From Flavobacteriaceae bacterium (GTDB taxonomy: Bacteria > Bacteroidota > Bacteroidia > Flavobacteriales > Flavobacteriaceae), in assembly GCA_016763215.1 (NCBI GenBank), contig JAESUF010000069.1:1-6976 (forward strand): a stretch of 6,976 nucleotides of DNA. Direction: 5' to 3'. Below the pieces are notes generated by a model. It worked only from the letters and a program-made list of their open reading frames with translations, was not told where the DNA came from and did no database searches. The translations under genes and the position numbers were made by a program. This document shows positions 5,567 through 6,976 of the stretch, piece by piece (the stretch's first letter is position 1; each line of letters starts with the position of its first letter).

Positions 5567-6465
5567 ATGAAAACCGTATTACTACTTTTATTCATAAGTA
5601 CTCAAACTTTTGCTCAAAAAATTGTTTTAAAGGAACACTATTAGATAAAGAATCTAAGAACCCAATCGTTTATGCCAACATTAGCTTTTTAAAACAAAAA
5701 AAAGGCATTTCCTCTACTGAAGACGGAACATTTGAATTAGAAATCACAAAAAAAGATTTAGATAAAAAAGTGCATGTTTCTTGTTTGAATTATAAGGATA
5801 CAATTGTTTTAGTAAAAGATTTGATGAACAAAACTTTATACCTAAGCCCGAATCTTTATGAATTGAAAGAAATAGTTATCTCAAAAAAACTGAGTAAAGA
5901 AGTTGTTGTAGATAAATACAAAAGGAAAAATATTAAAACTTCTTTCGGAGCAAGAAAGGGGAGTCCTTGGATAATAACAAAACTGTTTAAATATAAAGAA
6001 TCATACGAAGAAACACCTTATGTGAAAGATGTCACAGTTTATTTTGGTTCTTGGATGATGCGCAAAAAAGGAAAATTTAGAGTAAGAATCTATTCTGTTG
6101 ATGAGATTACCAAAAAACCGAAAGATGATCTCATTAGAGATAATATAATTGTGGAGGTTAGAAAAAATCATGGGAAGATAAAAGTTGATATCTCAAAATA
6201 TAATATTGAGGTTCCTGAAGAAGGGTTTTATGTTGGAGTAGAGAGACTAGAGATTCCTTATAACTTTCATGAGTATACCTATACAATGCAAGGAAGTAAG
6301 AAAAAACGCAAAGCGATAGCTGTTGCTCCATCTATCGGGGCGGTATATACTACAGATAGTATTTATATTTATAGTAGAGGGAAATGGCGTCAATTTTTTG
6401 CTCCAAAACAATTTCAGAAAGGGTATAACATTCAACCAGCAATTTCCGTAACTTTATCCAACTAA
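5567..6465 (+). CDS. Secreted CarboxypepD_reg-like domain protein, frameshifted after the signal peptide
   Basis: The natural start is the ATG at 5567, giving MKTVLLLLFISTQTFAQ, a Sec signal peptide with cleavage likely after Ala16 or Gln17. That frame ends at a TAG at 5642-5644. The mature domain continues in the -1 frame from about 5629 (KGTLLDKESKNPIVYANISF). One extra A in the TTTAAAGG stretch, or slippage on it, would give a continuous protein of 299 residues. The start of the mature part is a carboxypeptidase-regulatory-like beta-sandwich (about 19-100). The rest (WIITKLFKYKESYEETPY, VRIYSVDE, EEGFYVGVE, IYSRGKWRQFF) matches a Bacteroidetes family of unknown function that I recognise by pattern only. 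An unbroken reading from a TTG at 5530 would give a non-hydrophobic, unrelated N-terminus and is not the real start. It is probably a pseudogene or assembly error. The protein would be periplasmic or outer-membrane associated. The next gene follows by 14 bases. Confidence 0.85.
5626..5632 (+). other. Frameshift site TTTAAAG
   Basis: In the signal-peptide frame the codons are T TTA AAG, fitting the X XXY YYZ pattern of -1 slippery heptamers. A -1 shift here joins the signal peptide exactly to the mature domain (IVL-KGTLLD). No strong downstream stem-loop or upstream Shine-Dalgarno stimulator is visible, so loss of one A from a run is the simpler explanation. Confidence 0.7.
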
Positions 6466-6479
6466 ATAAGAAAGAGATT

Positions 6480-6965
6480 ATGTTTGTAGAATATCAAAAT
6501 TTACCCAACAATTCCAGAATTTGGGTTTATCAATCTGAACGAGAATTTACACAAGATGAAATTGATTTTATTTCTGAAAAAGCTATTGATTTTATAAAGC
6601 AATGGACAAAACACGGATCTGATTTACAAGGGTCTTTTACCATCAAATACAACCAATTTTTAGTATTGGCTGTTGACGAAGGGTTTAATAATGTTTCGGG
6701 ATGCTCTATAGATTCATCAGTTCGATTTGTGCAAGAATTGGAAAAAGCATTGCAGGTAGACATGATGAATAAAATGGACATTTCATTTAAAGATGGTGAA
6801 AATATCAATATTGTAAAAATGAGTGCTTTTAAAGAATTTGTAAAAGCTCATAAAATAACTTCAGAAACAATCGTTTTTAATAATATGATCACTACAAAAG
6901 AAGAATTAGAAACGCAATGGGAAGTAACAGTTAATAATAGTTGGCATAAACGTTTTTTAGTTTAG
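6480..6965 (+). CDS. Conserved Bacteroidetes protein, often named 'ABC transporter ATPase' (no ATPase motif)
   Basis: A 161-residue cytoplasmic protein. I recognise the family by its conserved segments: LPNNSRIWVYQSEREFTQDEI (8-28), QWTKHGSDL (41-49), IKYNQFLVLAVDEG (55-68), SGCSIDSSVRFVQELE (73-88), ETIVFNNM (129-136) and a terminal WEVTVNNSWHKRF (147-159). Databases commonly call members 'ABC transporter ATPase', yet there is no Walker A (GxxGxGKS/T), no LSGGQ signature and no Walker B, and the length is too short for an ABC nucleotide-binding domain. The function is therefore unknown. Cys75 in the GCSID motif and the paired Trp/His near the end are the most striking conserved-looking residues. 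It begins 14 bases after the upstream gene with a weak purine-rich AGAAAGAGA leader, probably on the same transcript. Confidence 0.87.
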   Translation: MFVEYQNLPNNSRIWVYQSEREFTQDEIDFISEKAIDFIKQWTKHGSDLQGSFTIKYNQFLVLAVDEGFNNVSGCSIDSSVRFVQELEKALQVDMMNKMDISFKDGENINIVKMSAFKEFVKAHKITSETIVFNNMITTKEELETQWEVTVNNSWHKRFLV

Positions 6966-6976
6966 ATAAAAGTAAA

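Overview
The window is AT-rich DNA with strongly A/T-ending codons, almost no Shine-Dalgarno sequences and Bacteroidetes-type protein families (DUF6428-like protein, a CarboxypepD_reg-like secreted protein, the misnamed 'ABC transporter ATPase' family). Together these point to a member of the Flavobacteriaceae. No RNA gene, IS element, phage gene or CRISPR array is visible. The content is chromosomal housekeeping and stress functions.

Left part (1-2285): a peroxide-defence locus. The N-terminal 250 residues of the catalase-peroxidase KatG run leftward off the window edge. Across a 258-base divergent promoter region with OxyR-like ATAG/CTAT palindromes lies a rightward operon: a typical 2-Cys AhpC/Prx-type peroxiredoxin, a small CGNC thioredoxin and an 85-residue acidic helical protein of unknown function. 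A near-perfect bidirectional terminator closes it. The peroxiredoxin probably removes peroxide, with the co-transcribed thioredoxin as likely reductant.

Middle part (2291-4369, all leftward): two operons. One is arsR plus a Cys-tailed DUF6428-like gene, with a palindromic operator-like site upstream of arsR and part of that site repeated before the second gene. No arsenic pump or reductase accompanies them. The other is a flavodoxin-fold NAD(P)H:FMN oxidoreductase, a cupin_5 (DUF985) protein starting with TTG in a 4-base overlap, and a 52-residue Lys-rich protein, closed by a terminator.

Right part (4530-6965, all rightward): a DEDDh 3'-5' exonuclease with an ExoX-like C-terminal domain, then two decaying relatives of one secreted-protein family. 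The first is a 118-base remnant retaining only a signal peptide and the C-terminal tail. The second is full length, but a one-base frameshift at a TTTAAAG heptamer separates its signal peptide from the mature domain. Last is a small Bacteroidetes protein commonly named 'ABC transporter ATPase' that has no ATPase motif.

No clearly new multi-gene system is present. The items most worth following are the paired frameshift/remnant genes at 5358-6465, the unknown 85-residue peroxiredoxin-operon protein, and the duplicated ArsR-operator-like sequence.
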